Assembly: GCA_017468115.1 (NCBI GenBank)
Contig: JAFUJS010000013.1
Coordinates: forward strand, 1-64,000
Length of the DNA stretch: 64,000 bases
Source: Clostridia bacterium
GTDB lineage: Bacteria; Bacillota_A; Clostridia; Oscillospirales; CAG-272
Direction of reading: 5' to 3'
Under the pieces are notes generated by a model. That model was not told the DNA's origin, ran no database searches, and saw only the letters and a program-made list of their open reading frames with translations. Shown here piece after piece: positions 1 through 9,594 of this stretch. Position 1 is the stretch's first letter; each line of letters starts with the position of its first letter. The position numbers and the translations under genes were made by a program.

Positions 1-3000
1 AGTTTTGCTACCGACTGTCTTTTCTATACGTATACCGTCTTGGTTATACTTGTACGTATATGTATTACCAAGCAATGTAGCGCTTGATAGCTGTCTGCCC
101 TTTTGCCATGTGAAATTGTATGTATTGCCGTTGTTATATACTAACGGATTACCTATTTCGTCATAGGTAAATGATACACCATTAAAGGCAGTTAGCAAGT
201 CTCCCCAGCCTTCATTTGTATAGGAATAAACATCTGTGCTTGTGGCTGTTCCAAGTGTTCCTGTTGTATATGCATAGGTTTTCTTGCTTGTTATATTACC
301 GCTTTCGTCGTAGCTATATGTATATGTTTTGCCTAGAGCCTGATTGTTTTCTCTTACAAGCTGGTTTTTATCGTCATATACATATGAAATGTACTTTCCA
401 CTATACTCTGCTACGACTATATTTCCTCTGTCGTCATACTCGTACATTATATAGTCGCGAACATTTCCATCAATTCGTATCACTTCGGCACTTACAAGCC
501 CTGTTGTATCTCCGTCCCCATATCTACCAGATGTATATAAATACACACGCTCAAATGGCAAGCAGCTTTCATGCGAGCTTGTTTTGCTTGTTACTCTGCC
601 AAAGACATCATATTCATATTCTATGACCTCTCCTGTGCCGTTTGTTATTTTTTGGAGCCTGCCATCGTCATCATATGTATATTCTGTACTGTTCTTTGGA
701 GAAGCATAGCTTTCAAAGCAGTAAAGATTTACGCTAAGGAGCATTCCGTCCTCATTGTATTTATATATTCTATTATATACAACTGTGCCGTTTGTCTTTA
801 CTCTTTCGCTTGTGAGCTTTCCACTACCGTCATAATAGTAGTTATAGGTTGTGGCGTTTTCTACGTCATAAGCAGATGCTATTTGCCCACTTGGCAAATA
901 GGTATAAATTACTGCATTCTCTGTATCTTCATTATACCTTATTCCAATAATTCTGTCAAGGTTGTCGTATAGGTAGTGGACTGCTGTACCGTTGCCATAG
1001 GTTATGCTTTCCAGATTTCCGTTGTTCTGCGCATAAATATAGCTTGCCAGCTGTCTTACACCTACCTCGGTGCTTCCGATTGTAACAGAGGAAAGGTTTC
1101 CATATATATCATATGTAAAGCTATACTCTGTGCTATCTGTTATTATGCTTGATAGCTCTGATTTGTCATTATACTCATAGCTTATGCTATCGTTGTTAGC
1201 TGTGGCTCTGTATTCAAGTGCGCCTGTTTCTGCGTTATAGCTTGCCAGGCTGACCTTAATAAGCTGACCATATGCGTCATAGTCGTATATGGTGCCCACG
1301 TCATTATTCAAGCATTCGCCAATGAGCAGTCCGTCCTCACGATAGAAATATTTTACGGTGTTTCCTCTTTCGTCGATTGTGGTTTCTGTTCTGCTAAAGC
1401 TTGCCAAGGCTGTGTTTGACACATATGATGTTTCAACAATCATTCTCTCGTTTGTGTTTTGATTATTGGTTAGCATTGTGCCTGTGATTTGACCTTGACT
1501 GTTTCTTGCGTACATAACCGAGAGCTTATCCTCGTTAGAATAAGTTACCGCTGCGCTTATTACGTTATGATTAGTGTCATAATTTACGCTGGTCTTGCCG
1601 TATTTGTTGCTTATTTCTGCCAAGTCATATGCATAATCAGAGGTGTAAGCATATTCTGTCCTATTGCCCTCGCCATCTGTGCTGGCGCTCAAATAGCCAA
1701 GGTTGTTATACTCATAGCTTGTACCGTTTCCAAGCTGACAAAGGCTTACCTTGTCAAAGCGGGCAATGCCCACATTATACTCATATACCAAGGATATGGT
1801 AACTGTGTCAACATATACATCCTTTTCATCCGTTAGGGGAGCCGATACGTATTGCCAATCTCTGCACCTTGGGTTAAACGGAATCATATGAGAGGTTAGC
1901 TCAGTTTCGCCATCCTTCAAATATTCCACCTTTATTCCAAGGGTTGCTTTACTGTTGTCCTCGTTTGCGCTTAACATGCTGCTTTCTGCTTCTGCCCAGG
2001 CTGAAATTACCCATTTATCAAGGCTTACGCCAGATGGTATTTTTACAACCTGCTTTGCATATGCGCTTGTTGTAAGGCTTGAGGTTAGCGCCAAAGCGGA
2101 ATCCCTATTTACTGATGACGTATTTTCAAGGCTTGCTCCCTGGATTAAGCTACCATTAAGAGCCGATATAAAATCGCCGTTTTCGTAAATACTGTGTGTG
2201 CTTGCTCCTGCGCTCTTTTCAAGCATAGCATTGTCAATGTATAGGGTTGCACTTGTTTCTCCAAAGGTTATATATTCAACACAAACAATATATTCGCCTT
2301 GTGCTTCTATATCGAATCTTAGCTCCTCTCTTTCCCAATAAGTGGAAAGAGAGCTTTCTGTTTCTTGGCTTCTTGGTATATACGTACCTTCTTCTATTAC
2401 GCTGTTGTCGGAATCTAATACCTTCAGCTTTACAAAGGACGATATAAGTGTCAAATACCTATTCAAATAAACGGAAAAGGTATATGCGCCCTCGCTTAAA
2501 TTGACGGTCTGACACACTGTCGAGCTTTGTGCATTATTATGCGTGAGCTTTAATGAGTTTACCATTTCGGGTGTGCCGGAGCTTGCAACCGCATACGAGC
2601 CGTTGCTTGTTGTTACCTCGCCGCTTATTGTCCAACCGTTTGAATTTACATTAAAGGTCGGATTTATCAACAGGTTTGGACTATTGCCGCCCCTTTGTGC
2701 GCTGGTTTTTATTTTATTGTGCTTCTTTGGTCCAACGCCTGCCTCGGTATATTTGTTGTAATATTCATAGCTTGACGAGCCATAAATGGTCTTATGTGAA
2801 ATATCACAGGTATATACGGTTTGAACCTTGCCCGACATATCAAACGCATAAACGGTTACTATATCGTCCGTTGTTTCGGTTGTGTTTTTTCTGTTTAAAA
2901 TCTCCGTTCTGATGCCCGGAGCATAGAAAAGCTCCACCTTTTGACCTACTTTAAGCCCGTCCGAAATTGCATTTTCGCTAACAGATGCCACTTTGCCCTC

Positions 3001-5223
3001 TGTATCGTATACATATTCCATAACGCTCAAAGCCTTGTCGTCCTGCGCGTATGTCAGATAATTATTATCGTACCAGTAGCGGGCAGTATTCAAAAGCGTG
3101 CTTGTGTTGTATGTGGAATAGTAGGAAATTTCGCTTACCTGCCCACTGCTCCAGGTTATATCTGCTCTTGTTTTGGCTTGCACATTTGTTACAGAGCTTA
3201 AATTGCCGCTTGTATCATATGAAAATGTTAGCTGTGATATTTCGCTAAGTCCGTTTGGAATGAGTGAAACAGAGGTTATCTTTCCGTTTGTGTAATTAAA
3301 CTTACGCTCATTTCCAAAGGTGTCTTTGATTGATTCCGGCTTGCCTTGATTTGTGAATGTTTTTTTGTTTCCTTTGTCATCTGAAATTATATATCCACCA
3401 TTATTTGTGCGGGTTAGAATTAGTCCTAAGCCGTCCTCGTCATAATAATATGTAGGTGTTTCAACGACTATTTTCTCTCCGGTAGAAAGAAACTCGTAGC
3501 AAACATCCACTCCGTAATAATTCTTTTCCATATACGGGGTAAACCAATGCTCCGTGCCGTCACTATCTGTCCACTTATACATTGGATAATTTTCCAAAGC
3601 ATGATTGGTTATATTCTCATCAAAGCCGGTAGTCCAGCTTTTATCAATAGAATTATATGTTAATCCCACGTTATATGGTAATATTTCATCAGCCGTTGTG
3701 GCAAGCCCGCTTATAAAGGTAAGTGCGCCGTTATATGCATTAACATATCCGTTGCCTGCAACCCCTGCAGAGCTTGTGAAATATGCATATCTATCTTCTA
3801 CACCTTTTATACTGGTATATGTTATTTCGTATTTTGGGTGTAAAAAATCATTGTGTGCCACCGCAGCCAAAAATGCCCACGTGCTTGTTTCCTCTGCACT
3901 TGGCAGGTTTTCGCCCTTAAAGCACACGCCATGGTAAGTCGTTGGAGCAGCCAACCACTCCTTATACATGGTAGTTATATCCCAAGATTGCGAATGTGCG
4001 GAATCAAAGGTTATACAGTCAACAGGTGCTCCGTTTTCTATATAACTATCCCTGTTTGCATATGTTAATCCGCTTGTCCAGTCAGCCTTTACCTTATATA
4101 CCGCAACCTCTATTCCCTCTTGGCAATTTTGAACGCCCATATAAAGCCTTGCGCTATTTAATACAGTTCCTGCAGGAAGCGCCGGCAATTCATTAAATAT
4201 CTTAACAAAGGCTCGGCTGTCCTCATATCCCATATAATTTCCAACCAGCAATGCAGTGGTACTAAAATTATCATTGCCACCAGAATATACATAGTTGTTA
4301 ATTGTTCCTGTCTCATCGTTTGTTCCAAGCACAACCGTAGGGTCAATTGTAACGGGAAAGGCTCTGTCCTCTGCGTTTATCCAGGCAGGGTCGGCTGTTA
4401 CGGTAAGGGTGTATTTCCACTTGCTCTGTTGTGTCAGGGTGTATTCTACTGCTTGGCTATATGCTCCATTTGCGTCAAGCATATACGGCGCAGGGATTTT
4501 GTATACCTGCTCCCCACTATCATAGTCGGAAAGGATTACTGCACCGTCCCTTAACTCTGCCACAAGCTTATTCAGCTTTATTTCAAAGCTGTATGTATAG
4601 CTCTTTTGTGCCTTGTTTACTATTATGTTTTCCTTTATGTTGTTGCCAACTAATATGTATTCAAGGTCTATGCCGTCATAGATTCCCTTGTAGGTTGCTC
4701 TTGAAACAAGGTTAGTTAGCACCTTTAGGTCATCAAATTTGCGGCTGTTTGTCTTTTGTGGGTTTTCTATCTCTACACTGACCTTGTCCGCATTTTGGGG
4801 AGTAAAATCTATTTTGTATTCTCCGTCCTTTATGGAAACAAGTCCGCTTGAGCCTGATTTGTTTGCAAATTTAATTTCAAGCTTATTCTTTGCGGAATGT
4901 TCATTTCCGCTAAGTGTCAAGGCGTTATCTATATCAACAAATTTTCCCTCGCTGTCCTTGTAGTGAACGGGCTGGGTATATACTACCGCCTTTGTTGTTC
5001 CGTCGGAAAGCTTAAAGTGCTTTATGTTTTCTTCTCGCAAGTCCTCTTCCTCGCAAACAACAAAAACTTCGCTTTTGTTTTCCGCTGTCTCGTTAACGCT
5101 TGTCTCTGTGCTGCTTGTGTCTACCAAATCGGCAAAGGCATACATTGGCAAGGACACTATCAAAACAAGAACAGACATTACAAAAGCAAATAACTTTAAT
5201 GACTTATGTATATCTATTTTCAT
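1..5223 (-). CDS. RHS/YD-repeat secreted protein with DNRLRE-type domain, 3' end outside window
   Basis: An uninterrupted reading frame on the minus strand runs from an ATG at 5223 off the left edge, giving 1741 codons without a stop. The start follows a good AAAGGAG site. Residues 1-30 form a signal peptide ending near YAFA. Around 290-440 lies a region with VTIDPTV and NSARLYMG motifs, typical of the DNRLRE domain found ahead of RHS repeats. Tyr-Asp (YD/RHS) repeats of the YEYDxxGxL kind begin near 570. A jelly-roll carbohydrate-binding-like insert sits near 850-1010 (begins NLLINPTF), and YD repeats then continue to the edge. Such proteins are large secreted shells that often carry a variable C-terminal toxin, but that end is not visible here, so a toxin role is inference only. 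It is monocistronic as far as can be seen. Confidence 0.9.
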   Translation of the reverse strand, partial: MKIDIHKSLKLFAFVMSVLVLIVSLPMYAFADLVDTSSTETSVNETAENKSEVFVVCEEEDLREENIKHFKLSDGTTKAVVYTQPVHYKDSEGKFVDIDNALTLSGNEHSAKNKLEIKFANKSGSSGLVSIKDGEYKIDFTPQNADKVSVEIENPQKTNSRKFDDLKVLTNLVSRATYKGIYDGIDLEYILVGNNIKENIIVNKAQKSYTYSFEIKLNKLVAELRDGAVILSDYDSGEQVYKIPAPYMLDANGAYSQAVEYTLTQQSKWKYTLTVTADPAWINAEDRAFPVTIDPTVVLGTNDETGTINNYVYSGGNDNFSTTALLVGNYMGYEDSRAFVKIFNELPALPAGTVLNSARLYMGVQNCQEGIEVAVYKVKADWTSGLTYANRDSYIENGAPVDCITFDSAHSQSWDITTMYKEWLAAPTTYHGVCFKGENLPSAEETSTWAFLAAVAHNDFLHPKYEITYTSIKGVEDRYAYFTSSAGVAGNGYVNAYNGALTFISGLATTADEILPYNVGLTYNSIDKSWTTGFDENITNHALENYPMYKWTDSDGTEHWFTPYMEKNYYGVDVCYEFLSTGEKIVVETPTYYYDEDGLGLILTRTNNGGYIISDDKGNKKTFTNQGKPESIKDTFGNERKFNYTNGKITSVSLIPNGLSEISQLTFSYDTSGNLSSVTNVQAKTRADITWSSGQVSEISYYSTYNTSTLLNTARYWYDNNYLTYAQDDKALSVMEYVYDTEGKVASVSENAISDGLKVGQKVELFYAPGIRTEILNRKNTTETTDDIVTVYAFDMSGKVQTVYTCDISHKTIYGSSSYEYYNKYTEAGVGPKKHNKIKTSAQRGGNSPNLLINPTFNVNSNGWTISGEVTTSNGSYAVASSGTPEMVNSLKLTHNNAQSSTVCQTVNLSEGAYTFSVYLNRYLTLISSFVKLKVLDSDNSVIEEGTYIPRSQETESSLSTYWEREELRFDIEAQGEYIVCVEYITFGETSATLYIDNAMLEKSAGASTHSIYENGDFISALNGSLIQGASLENTSSVNRDSALALTSSLTTSAYAKQVVKIPSGVSLDKWVISAWAEAESSMLSANEDNSKATLGIKVEYLKDGETELTSHMIPFNPRCRDWQYVSAPLTDEKDVYVDTVTISLVYEYNVGIARFDKVSLCQLGNGTSYEYNNLGYLSASTDGEGNRTEYAYTSDYAYDLAEISNKYGKTSVNYDTNHNVISAAVTYSNEDKLSVMYARNSQGQITGTMLTNNQNTNERMIVETSYVSNTALASFSRTETTIDERGNTVKYFYREDGLLIGECLNNDVGTIYDYDAYGQLIKVSLASYNAETGALEYRATANNDSISYEYNDKSELSSIITDSTEYSFTYDIYGNLSSVTIGSTEVGVRQLASYIYAQNNGNLESITYGNGTAVHYLYDNLDRIIGIRYNEDTENAVIYTYLPSGQIASAYDVENATTYNYYYDGSGKLTSERVKTNGTVVYNRIYKYNEDGMLLSVNLYCFESYASPKNSTEYTYDDDGRLQKITNGTGEVIEYEYDVFGRVTSKTSSHESCLPFERVYLYTSGRYGDGDTTGLVSAEVIRIDGNVRDYIMYEYDDRGNIVVAEYSGKYISYVYDDKNQLVRENNQALGKTYTYSYDESGNITSKKTYAYTTGTLGTATSTDVYSYTNEGWGDLLTAFNGVSFTYDEIGNPLVYNNGNTYNFTWQKGRQLSSATLLGNTYTYKYNQDGIRIEKTVGSKT

Positions 5224-5398
5224 AATACTCTCCTTTTTTCATTATTCCTGTTTTCCTTTGAAAATGCTTACCGTGCCATTGGTCCTTACCTCCGTTAATA
5301 TTTTGGCATTTTTTGCCCTTCTATATATACAAACGCAAGTTTTTAGAAAAAGGTTTCAAATTTTTTGAAAAATTTACAAAAAATTTTTTTGTGCAACA

Positions 5399-5431
5399 AA
5401 AAAATGCGACATAAGGTCGCATTTTTCTTTT
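5399..5431 (-). terminator. Rho-independent terminator after pepF-like gene
   Basis: Stem AAATGCGAC / GTCGCATTT with a 5-base loop. It is flanked by A and T runs and lies directly downstream of the minus-strand peptidase stop. The rest of the 208-base gap 5224-5431 is AT-rich leader of the RHS gene with no further clear signal. Confidence 0.85.
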
Positions 5432-7123
5432 TTATTTCGCCAGCTTTTCAAGCAGGTTTTCAATTTCTGTGGCGATTTCCTTAAGGGCGCCGTCCTCGAA
5501 GGGGGACTTTAGTCCTGCCATTTTAATTAGGTCGGTAAACTTATAGTTGCCTGTTCTTGCTGCGTGGTCGATATAGGTTCTGAGAGCCACGTCGTAGTCC
5601 TTTAGGCTAAGGAGCAAGAACTCAAATGCCACGGTCTGGGCAAGGCAGTAGTCGATATAGTAAAAGGGGCTTTGGAAAATGTGGTTTTGGTATTGCCACC
5701 TTGTGCCCTTTTCCAGGTACTCAATGCCGTCGGCATCCATCCAAGGGCGAAATTCCTTTTCCAGCTCCAGCCACACCTGATTTCTCTCGGCAGGGGTCAT
5801 ATTCGGGTTTTGGTAAACTATCTCTTGGAAATAGTCAACTATAACGCCATAGGGAATGAAGGAAAGGGCTGAGAAAAGGTGCTTATACTTGTACCTTTCA
5901 GCATTCTCCCCAAAGAATTTGTCCATATATTTCCACGCAAAAAACTCCATACTCATTGAGTGGGTTTCCGCAGTTTCCATTCCGCCAAGGGAAAGCTCCG
6001 GAGTCATATCCTCAGCGCCTACAAAGTAGGCAAAGGCGTGTCCTGCCTCGTGAGTGATAACGTCAATGTCGGCAGTTGTGCCGTTAAAGTTTGCAAAGAT
6101 AAAGGGCTGCTTATAAAGTGGGAAGAAGGTCATATAGCCACCTGTCCACTTGCCCTCTCTCGGCATAACGTCAAAGGCATCTGTTTCAAACATTGTGTCA
6201 ATGAATTTCTCTGTTTCGGGGCTCATTTCGTGATACATTTCCTTGCCTGCCTCTAAAATGCCCTCTGCATCAAGAATCGGTGTTGGGTCGTTTTCGGAGT
6301 AGGTGTTATCATCATAAAGCTTCATTTTGTCAATGCCAAGCTTTTTTGAAATCTCGCTCTTTAGTCTTGTTATGGCAGGCACAAGGTCCCGCTTTACGTT
6401 TTCACGGAAAACCCTTACCTTTTCCTTGTCGTAAGAGGTCCTTTGCATAAGGTTGTAACCCAGCTGAACATAGCTTTCGTAGCCCAGCTTTATTGCCATC
6501 TCGTTTCTTACCTTAACCATATCGTCAAAGATGGTATCAAGAAAGTCGCTGTTTTCGGAAAGAGCCTTGCCAAGAGCACTGTATGCCTCTTTTCTTGTTT
6601 CTCTGTCCTTGTCCTGCATATATTTTCTGAGTGCGCCAAGGGTCAGCCTCTCTCCACGAAACTCATAGGTAAGCTCGGACACGAACTTGCTGTACTTTGT
6701 AACAAGTGCGTTTTCCTTTTGCATTTCGGCAAGCACACGCTCGTCAGCGCACTTCAAGGAAAGCTCCATCATTGTAATTACAAGTGGGTTTAGCTCCTTT
6801 TTCGCTTCCTCTAAATAGGGAGAGGAAAGAAACGCCTTTGTAAACTTAAGGTCGTACATTTGTATTTCGGGAAGAGCCTCATTGTAGTAGTCCATTTCCT
6901 TTGTGTAGAACTCATCACGGCTATTCAGGTTCAGCCTTGTTGAGGCAAGGCGCACCATTGTGCCCACAAGCTCACTATCACGGTTGTAGTCCTCTCTTGC
7001 ACGAAGGATATCAGCGGCGCATTTTGCATCCTCTACCCTTTTTATCTGCGCCTCCATAGAAGCAATAGCCTGCTCCTTTTCGATGCGCCTGTACTCCATA
7101 TCCTTTATCTTAACGTAATTCAT
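5432..7123 (-). CDS. M3 family oligoendopeptidase (PepF-like)
   Basis: Cytosolic zinc metallopeptidase expected to cut short peptides. The zinc motif HEAGH is visible near residue 355, followed about 25 residues on by the Glu-containing ETAETHSMSMEFF segment that supplies the third ligand in the M3 family. At 563 residues the length is normal for M3 oligoendopeptidases. I chose the ATG at 7123 rather than a start 13 codons upstream. This ATG overlaps the stop of the upstream esterase gene as ATGA and has GGAG plus AAGGAA just ahead, pointing to translational coupling. There is no signal peptide. It is the last gene of a two-gene operon ending at the terminator at 5399-5431. Confidence 0.92.
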   Translation of the reverse strand: MNYVKIKDMEYRRIEKEQAIASMEAQIKRVEDAKCAADILRAREDYNRDSELVGTMVRLASTRLNLNSRDEFYTKEMDYYNEALPEIQMYDLKFTKAFLSSPYLEEAKKELNPLVITMMELSLKCADERVLAEMQKENALVTKYSKFVSELTYEFRGERLTLGALRKYMQDKDRETRKEAYSALGKALSENSDFLDTIFDDMVKVRNEMAIKLGYESYVQLGYNLMQRTSYDKEKVRVFRENVKRDLVPAITRLKSEISKKLGIDKMKLYDDNTYSENDPTPILDAEGILEAGKEMYHEMSPETEKFIDTMFETDAFDVMPREGKWTGGYMTFFPLYKQPFIFANFNGTTADIDVITHEAGHAFAYFVGAEDMTPELSLGGMETAETHSMSMEFFAWKYMDKFFGENAERYKYKHLFSALSFIPYGVIVDYFQEIVYQNPNMTPAERNQVWLELEKEFRPWMDADGIEYLEKGTRWQYQNHIFQSPFYYIDYCLAQTVAFEFLLLSLKDYDVALRTYIDHAARTGNYKFTDLIKMAGLKSPFEDGALKEIATEIENLLEKLAK

Positions 7124-7983
7124 CTTTCCTTGTACTCCTTCAAAATTTCCTCTGCAACCCACATATTCATCTCGCCTGTGTAGTGGATTAAATCCCAGCG
7201 GTAAATTCCGCTGTCCCAGATTGCAGGGTTATAAAACGGGCATTTTGTGGGGTCGAACACTCTTACTCCCTCAAGCTCGTGTGAGATTTGTTCAAAAACG
7301 TAATTAATGTAGGTACTTATGCCCAGCTGTGCGCCTGTGGGGTCTGCCTTTACATACACCTCAACAAAGGGTAGCTTGTGCAAAACAATGGGCGCATTGT
7401 AGCCCAGCGCCTCTCTTAAGGCGGTAAAGAATTTCTTGTAGTCGTTTTTCAGCTTTCCATCTATCAGGCTTGTAAGGGGCTTTGTTGTTTCCTGCTCGCC
7501 ACCACGCCAATGCATGCCCACAAAGTCAGGCTCCAGGTCCTTTTCCTTAAAGTATTTATTAAGAAGGGAAAGAATATGCAAGGTAAAGGGGAAAAGTGAA
7601 ATTTCCACCTCGCCCAGCTTGCCCGGCTTTAGCTTTCTCTCCATTTCCATATTCCACATATTGTAAAGACCCTGTGAGCCTATGGAGATTTGAACGATAT
7701 ATAGGTCGGGCAGCGCCTCGCCCTTGTCAATCTCCGCCTGCCAGATTTTTGCAAGCTGGTTTGGCACGGAGTAGGTGTTGTCCTGTGTTTCCGCAAGGTT
7801 CATGCCGTGGCTTGTGTAGCCTGTAAATTCAAGATGGTCGATATCAAAGCTTTGGTTTGGCTCTCTGTTTAAGCCGTACACGTTTTTAAGAGGGGTGGAG
7901 ATATAGTCCTCCTCCTTCATTGGCATAGCGTGGCCTGTGGCATTAGACTGCCCGAATATCAAAAAAACACTAACCCTTTTCAT
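7120..7983 (-). CDS. SGNH-type sialate O-acetylesterase-like carbohydrate esterase
   Basis: The protein starts with FLIFGQSNATG: GQSN (Ser13) is the block I nucleophile of SASA/DUF303 SGNH esterases. A WRGGEQE segment matches the central W-GE block, and DLIHYT near the C-terminus gives Asp264 and His267 of the catalytic dyad. The family removes acetyl groups from sugars (sialic acid or acetylated xylan), but the substrate cannot be read from the sequence. At 287 residues with no signal peptide it is probably intracellular. Start: ATG with GAGGTG five bases upstream. It is the first gene of an operon with the M3 peptidase, and its stop overlaps the next start. Confidence 0.82.
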   Translation of the reverse strand: MKRVSVFLIFGQSNATGHAMPMKEEDYISTPLKNVYGLNREPNQSFDIDHLEFTGYTSHGMNLAETQDNTYSVPNQLAKIWQAEIDKGEALPDLYIVQISIGSQGLYNMWNMEMERKLKPGKLGEVEISLFPFTLHILSLLNKYFKEKDLEPDFVGMHWRGGEQETTKPLTSLIDGKLKNDYKKFFTALREALGYNAPIVLHKLPFVEVYVKADPTGAQLGISTYINYVFEQISHELEGVRVFDPTKCPFYNPAIWDSGIYRWDLIHYTGEMNMWVAEEILKEYKER

Positions 7984-8013
7984 AAAAGCACCTCGAAAAA
8001 TATTCTATGCCTT

Positions 8014-8042
8014 ATTCTACCATATATTTTTCTTTATGTAAA
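8014..8042 (-). promoter_or_regulatory. Sigma-A promoter of esterase-peptidase operon
   Basis: Minus strand: TTTACA (8042-8037), 17-base spacer, TAGAAT (8019-8014), about 30 bases upstream of the 7983 start. Confidence 0.75.
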
Positions 8043-8045
8043 GAA

Positions 8046-8068
8046 AAAAGCGAGGGTTTCTCGCTTTT
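8046..8068 (-). terminator. Terminator overlapping the sir2 stop codon
   Basis: Stem AAAGCGAG / CTCGCTTT with a 5-base loop, A/T-flanked. The minus-strand stop codon of the Sir2 gene lies in the stem. Confidence 0.85.
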
Positions 8069-8789
8069 AATCCCATATTTCCGAAAGGACAGCGCCCAAA
8101 TCGTCGTAAATAACCAAGTCGGCAATGTGGTCAAGGGCGGTTGGCTCCTTGTTGATTATAACAATGGTGCCCTCAAAGTCCCTTACCAAGGATGCGGCAG
8201 GGTAAACGCTAAGAGAGGTGCCGCCCACTATCAAAAGGTCGGCTGTGGCAAGGGCTTCCTCCGCCGCATAAAAGGGCTCTGCCTTAAGCGACTCCCCATA
8301 CATAATAACGTCGGGGCGCACAAGTCCGCCACATTCCTCGCAAAGAGGTACGCCCTCGTCCTCTAAGATATAGTCAAGCCCATACCTTTCTCCGCACTCA
8401 ATACAGTAGTTTTCAAGCACCGAGCCGTGAAGCTCAATAACATTTTCGCTCCCCGCCCTTTGGTGCAAGCCGTCAATATTTTGGGTGATTACTGCCCTTA
8501 GCTTGCCCTCTTTTTCCATTTTCGCAAGGACCAGGTGGGCTGTGTTTGGCTCCGCATCCGGATAAAGCATATTTTTACGATAATAATCGTAAAACTCCCT
8601 TGGGCTTTCAAGTATTCTCTCCCCCGACAAAAGCTCCTCGGGCACGATTTCCTCACTTAGGGCATTATAAAGCCCGTCCGTGCCACGAAAGTCGGGTATG
8701 CCACTGCCCGTTGACACTCCCGCACCGCCGAAAAACACAACGCTGTGGGACTTTTCAAAAAGCTCACTTAGGTATTCTATATCGTCCAT
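8067..8789 (-). CDS. NAD-dependent protein deacylase, Sir2 family
   Basis: Removes acyl groups from lysines using NAD+, giving nicotinamide and O-acyl-ADP-ribose. Residues 16-40 hold the NAD-binding GGAGVSTGSGIPDFRG motif. TQNIDGLHQRAG and ELHGS carry the catalytic Asn/Asp and His. Two Cys pairs (CIEC and CEEC) form the structural zinc site. GGTSLSVYPA and a C-terminal INKEPT complete the Rossmann fold. The 240-residue length is that of the bacterial CobB/SrtN class. Start ATG at 8789 is preceded by GAGGTAATTAA. I found no clear promoter of its own; it lies between two terminators and reads as monocistronic. Confidence 0.95.
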   Translation of the reverse strand: MDDIEYLSELFEKSHSVVFFGGAGVSTGSGIPDFRGTDGLYNALSEEIVPEELLSGERILESPREFYDYYRKNMLYPDAEPNTAHLVLAKMEKEGKLRAVITQNIDGLHQRAGSENVIELHGSVLENYCIECGERYGLDYILEDEGVPLCEECGGLVRPDVIMYGESLKAEPFYAAEEALATADLLIVGGTSLSVYPAASLVRDFEGTIVIINKEPTALDHIADLVIYDDLGAVLSEIWD

Positions 8790-8809
8790 TTAATTACCTC
8801 ACTTATGCA

Positions 8810-8837
8810 AAAAGCGCCCCTTTTATGGGGCACTTTT
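8810..8837 (-). terminator. Terminator after small membrane protein gene
   Basis: Stem AAAAGCGCCCC / GGGGCACTTTT with one mismatch and a 6-base loop, ending directly at the stop of the 73-codon gene. Confidence 0.8.
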
Positions 8838-9059
8838 TTATTGGAACAAAAGATGCTTTGTAAACAGTACGCAAATTACGTCAATCCAGCCTGCAACAAG
8901 ACCGAAAACTGTTACGAACAAGCATACAAAAAACCTAAAAATGCCACCATACTTCACAAAGCTTGACCATCTGACAATCAGCTCCGTAACCCAGTTCACA
9001 CCGGGAATCAAAAGCATAATTATCTGCACAAGCCTTGGTAGCTTATTAAACCAAGTCAT
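8838..9059 (-). CDS. Small membrane protein, 73 aa, unknown function
   Basis: Two hydrophobic segments can be seen: about residues 9-25 (VQIIMLLIPGVNWV) and 38-65 (YGGIFRFFVCLFVTVFGLVA). I recognise no family. Translation is well supported by AAGGAGG ending 7 bases ahead of the ATG and by a near-perfect promoter upstream. It is monocistronic with its own terminator. Small proteins of this type sit in the membrane, but no role can be assigned. Confidence 0.8.
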   Translation of the reverse strand: MTWFNKLPRLVQIIMLLIPGVNWVTELIVRWSSFVKYGGIFRFFVCLFVTVFGLVAGWIDVICVLFTKHLLFQ

Positions 9060-9090
9060 ATCTCGACCTCCTTGATTTCGTTACAGTATT

Positions 9091-9120
9091 ATTATACTGC
9101 ACCATTGCAATATTAGTCAA
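9091..9120 (-). promoter_or_regulatory. Sigma-A promoter of the 73-aa membrane protein gene
   Basis: Minus strand TTGACT (9120-9115), 18-base spacer, TATAAT (9096-9091). Confidence 0.8.
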
Positions 9121-9125
9121 GAGTA

Positions 9126-9461
9126 TTAAACATAAAATTTCTCCTCGGTGTCAAGGGTGTAGGGGCTTGCCTCAATAAGTCTGCCACGAGCGCATTCTAT
9201 TCTTGTGTAGTAGCTTTCAATCCTTAGCCTGTACACAAGGGTAAACACACTGACAAGACCGCTTACCGCCACAAGGAAAGCAGGCAGCATGTGTCCGGAA
9301 AATACAGCGCAAAGCACCACCATTACAGCGCACACTACAATTGAGCAGGCAAAAAGCCCACGCAGAGTGCCCACCTTTTTTAGGGTTTGGACGTCCATAT
9401 TTTCATATTCAACAACTGCCCTTGTCTCGTTTCTTCTGTTTTTTGTTTGTCCTAAGCTCAT
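9126..9461 (-). CDS. Small membrane protein, 111 aa, unknown function
   Basis: A charged N-terminus of about 30 residues is followed by two adjacent transmembrane segments (about 35-55 and 58-78), then a charged tail with no cysteine motif. I recognise no family; the two-helix layout resembles small SLATT-like or holin-sized proteins, but this is only a topology likeness. Start ATG has AAAGGAG nine bases upstream and a clear promoter. It is a separate transcription unit from the gene downstream, which has its own promoter. Confidence 0.78.
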   Translation of the reverse strand: MSLGQTKNRRNETRAVVEYENMDVQTLKKVGTLRGLFACSIVVCAVMVVLCAVFSGHMLPAFLVAVSGLVSVFTLVYRLRIESYYTRIECARGRLIEASPYTLDTEEKFYV

Positions 9462-9495
9462 ATTTCTTTTCTCCTTTGGTCTTGCTTACACCTAA

Positions 9496-9524
9496 ATTCT
9501 ACCATATAGGACTACCTCTGTAAA
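9496..9524 (-). promoter_or_regulatory. Sigma-A promoter of the 111-aa membrane protein gene
   Basis: Minus strand TTTACA (9524-9519), 17-base spacer, TAGAAT (9501-9496). Its spacer end and -10 match the promoter at 8014-8042. Confidence 0.8.
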
Positions 9525-9594
9525 GGGGTAAGGTGTCCTAATAATGGTACACTTATAACTATTAGATATAAACAAGACAAAGGGTAATTTTGCC

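Noticed and set aside
5269..5297. Tiny frame Met-Ala-Arg-stop after a GGAGG in the RHS leader
   Set aside because: Three codons only and no other support; likely chance.
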